This document shows positions 63,185 to 64,000 of a stretch of DNA of 64,000 bases, one piece after another (position 1 is the stretch's first letter; the number at the start of each line of letters is the position of its first letter). The stretch covers positions 1-64,000 of the forward strand of contig JBBSCB010000008.1 in assembly GCA_038250675.1 (NCBI GenBank). The letters run 5' to 3'. The stretch is from JAICUF01 sp038250675 (GTDB lineage: Bacteria; Gemmatimonadota; Gemmatimonadetes; Gemmatimonadales; GWC2-71-9). The notes beneath the pieces were generated by a model. The model saw only the letters and a program-made list of their open reading frames with translations, was not told the DNA's origin and searched no databases. A program made the position numbers and the translations under genes.

Positions 63185-63916
63185 TCAGTCGTTGGCCGGG
63201 TCGAGCCGCACCGCGCGGTAGATCGCCCGCTCCTCGGCCGGTGTCAGCGGCCGGTATCGTCCCACCGGCAGCGTGCCCAGCCGCACCGGACCATAGGAGA
63301 GTCGCGCCAGGCGTTCCACCTTCAGCCCGAGCGCCTCGCACCAGCGTCGCACGATCCGGTTGCGACCCTCCTGCAGCGTCAGATCCACGATGCTCCGGCC
63401 GTCCGTGCCCGGACGCACCCGCACCTCCGCCGGTTCCACCGCGCGCCCGTCCACGACGACGCTCCCCCGTACCGCCGCTGTGATCTCCGCGATCGAACGG
63501 CCATGGACCAGCGCGGTGTAGCGGCGCGGGATCCGGTAGCGCGGATGGGTCAGCCGATTGACCGCCTCGCCGTCGGTGGTGAGCAGCAGGAGCCCGGTCG
63601 TCATCACGTCCAGCCGGCCCACGTAGGTCAGCCCCTTGGGATCGGGCACGAAGTCGAGGACCGTGCGGCGCCCCTCGTCGTCGCTCGCGGTGGTGACCAC
63701 GCCGAGCGGCTTGTGGAAGGCGAGCCAGCGACGCTCCACCTGGCTGACCGCGCGGCCGCCGACGGTGATCTTCTGCCGATCAGGGTCCACTTTGCTGCCG
63801 AGGGTGGCGACCTTGCCGTCCACCCGGACCTTGCCGGCCTCGATCAGCTCCTCGGCCGCGCGCCGTGATGCGACACCGGCGCGGGCCAATGCGCGTTGCA
63901 GCCGCATCTCGCTCAT
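63185..63916 (-). CDS. rluB: RsuA/RluB-family pseudouridine synthase
   Basis: This encodes 243 residues. An N-terminal S4 domain (MRLQRALARAGVASRRAAEELI) is followed by the catalytic block with YVGRLDVMTTGLLLLTTDGE, which holds the catalytic Asp. Further family blocks are FHKPLGVVTTASDDEGR and ALVHGRSIAEITAAV. It likely makes a pseudouridine in 23S (RluB-like) or 16S rRNA. The ATG at 63916 overlaps the stop of the preceding gene by two to four bases. The name rluB is family-level; RsuA or RluE roles are not excluded. Confidence 0.9.
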   Translation of the reverse strand: MSEMRLQRALARAGVASRRAAEELIEAGKVRVDGKVATLGSKVDPDRQKITVGGRAVSQVERRWLAFHKPLGVVTTASDDEGRRTVLDFVPDPKGLTYVGRLDVMTTGLLLLTTDGEAVNRLTHPRYRIPRRYTALVHGRSIAEITAAVRGSVVVDGRAVEPAEVRVRPGTDGRSIVDLTLQEGRNRIVRRWCEALGLKVERLARLSYGPVRLGTLPVGRYRPLTPAEERAIYRAVRLDPAND

Positions 63917-63999
63917 GATTCCGCCGCGATGCTCATGCTGGCGCCCTCGGTGTCCCCGGTGGCCACATGCGGCTGCAGGGCGATCGTCAGCTCCTCCGC
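63913..63999 (-). CDS. C-terminal end of an unidentified gene, cut by the window edge
   Basis: An open frame enters from the right edge on the minus strand and ends at TGA (63913-63915), giving 28 residues ending in SIAAES. It starts AEELTIALQPHVATGD. The stop overlaps the rluB ATG (ATGA). Too little is left for an assignment. In many genomes the gene before this type of pseudouridine synthase is scpB, but nothing in these 28 residues tests that. Confidence 0.45.
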   Translation of the reverse strand, partial: AEELTIALQPHVATGDTEGASMSIAAES

Positions 64000-64000
64000 C

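Overview
This is a high-GC bacterial chromosome segment. It looks like core genome: there are no transposases, integrases, phage genes, CRISPR arrays or rRNA genes, and no gap without a gene exceeds about 300 bases. The gene set belongs to a diderm of the FCB/Gemmatimonadota type. Pointers are an LptE-like lipoprotein that begins 'CYGFAGGGLPP', a Bacteroidota-style sugar nucleotidyltransferase with a left-handed beta-helix, a DUF5683-like protein, a MoxR-DUF58-Bat operon, bacillithiol-type BshA, GatCAB and HrcA/CIRCE heat-shock control. I infer Gemmatimonadota or a close relative. This rests on gene content and base composition, not on a marker-gene comparison.

Layout. 1-1.1 kb (+): the 3' end of a tatA gene and an exported LolA-like protein, facing a tRNA-Pro(TGG). 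1.2-10.0 kb (-): rdgB and rph, a block of envelope lipoproteins (LptE-like, LolB-like), a very large protease/propeller/barrel protein, a HEAT-cyclophilin fusion and a hotdog thioesterase. 10.1-17.8 kb: an LpxH-like phosphoesterase (+), then on the minus strand murI, a DUF5683-like protein, tRNA-Sec(TCA), ridA, fhs, tatD, secF and secD. 17.8-25.1 kb (-): the translation/transcription operon rimP-nusA-ylxQ-infB-ylxP-rbfA-truB-ribF, preceded by a strong hairpin and U-tract only about 12 bases from the rimP start. 25.3-27.4 kb (-): murA and pgeF. 27.5-28.9 kb (+): a DUF948-like membrane protein and a zinc phospholipase C-like exported protein. 28.9-38.6 kb (-): serS, a histidine kinase, a UvrD helicase, gatC, gatA, gatB, a PLP enzyme and a lipoprotein. 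38.7-42.2 kb (+): roadblock protein, manC-like, GlmU-like and walJ-like genes. 42.2-44.9 kb (-): a small exported protein, then groES-groEL under a CIRCE operator. 45.1-46.2 kb (+): an exported copper-monooxygenase-like protein. 46.2-64.0 kb (-): a long co-directional run with an NlpC/P60 cell-wall hydrolase group, UbiA prenyltransferase, coaX, birA, uppP, bshA, miaA, mutL, the Bat/MoxR operon, a pseudouridine synthase, and the end of another gene at the window edge.

How the genes work together. Several groups serve the envelope: TatA, SecDF, LptE/LolB-like lipoproteins, MurI, MurA, UppP, NlpC/P60 and ManC/GlmU-like. A second theme is translation: GatCAB, SerS, RimP, NusA, IF2, RbfA, TruB, MiaA, RluB-like, tRNA-Pro and tRNA-Sec. 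A third is folding and stress: GroES/GroEL, cyclophilin, and the MoxR/Bat machinery with its von Willebrand A proteins. Many neighbours overlap by four bases (ATGA or GTGA), so translational coupling is the rule here.

The points most worth following up are these. The two Bat genes look like fusions (BatB-BatC and BatD-BatE) that keep internal signal-peptide-like segments. An NlpC/P60 hydrolase is joined to a predicted beta-barrel. A PHM-like copper protein sits opposite groES. MurA has Asp in place of the fosfomycin-target Cys. A terminator-like attenuator candidate lies in front of rimP-nusA. There is a tRNA for selenocysteine, and a run of nine G within mutL.
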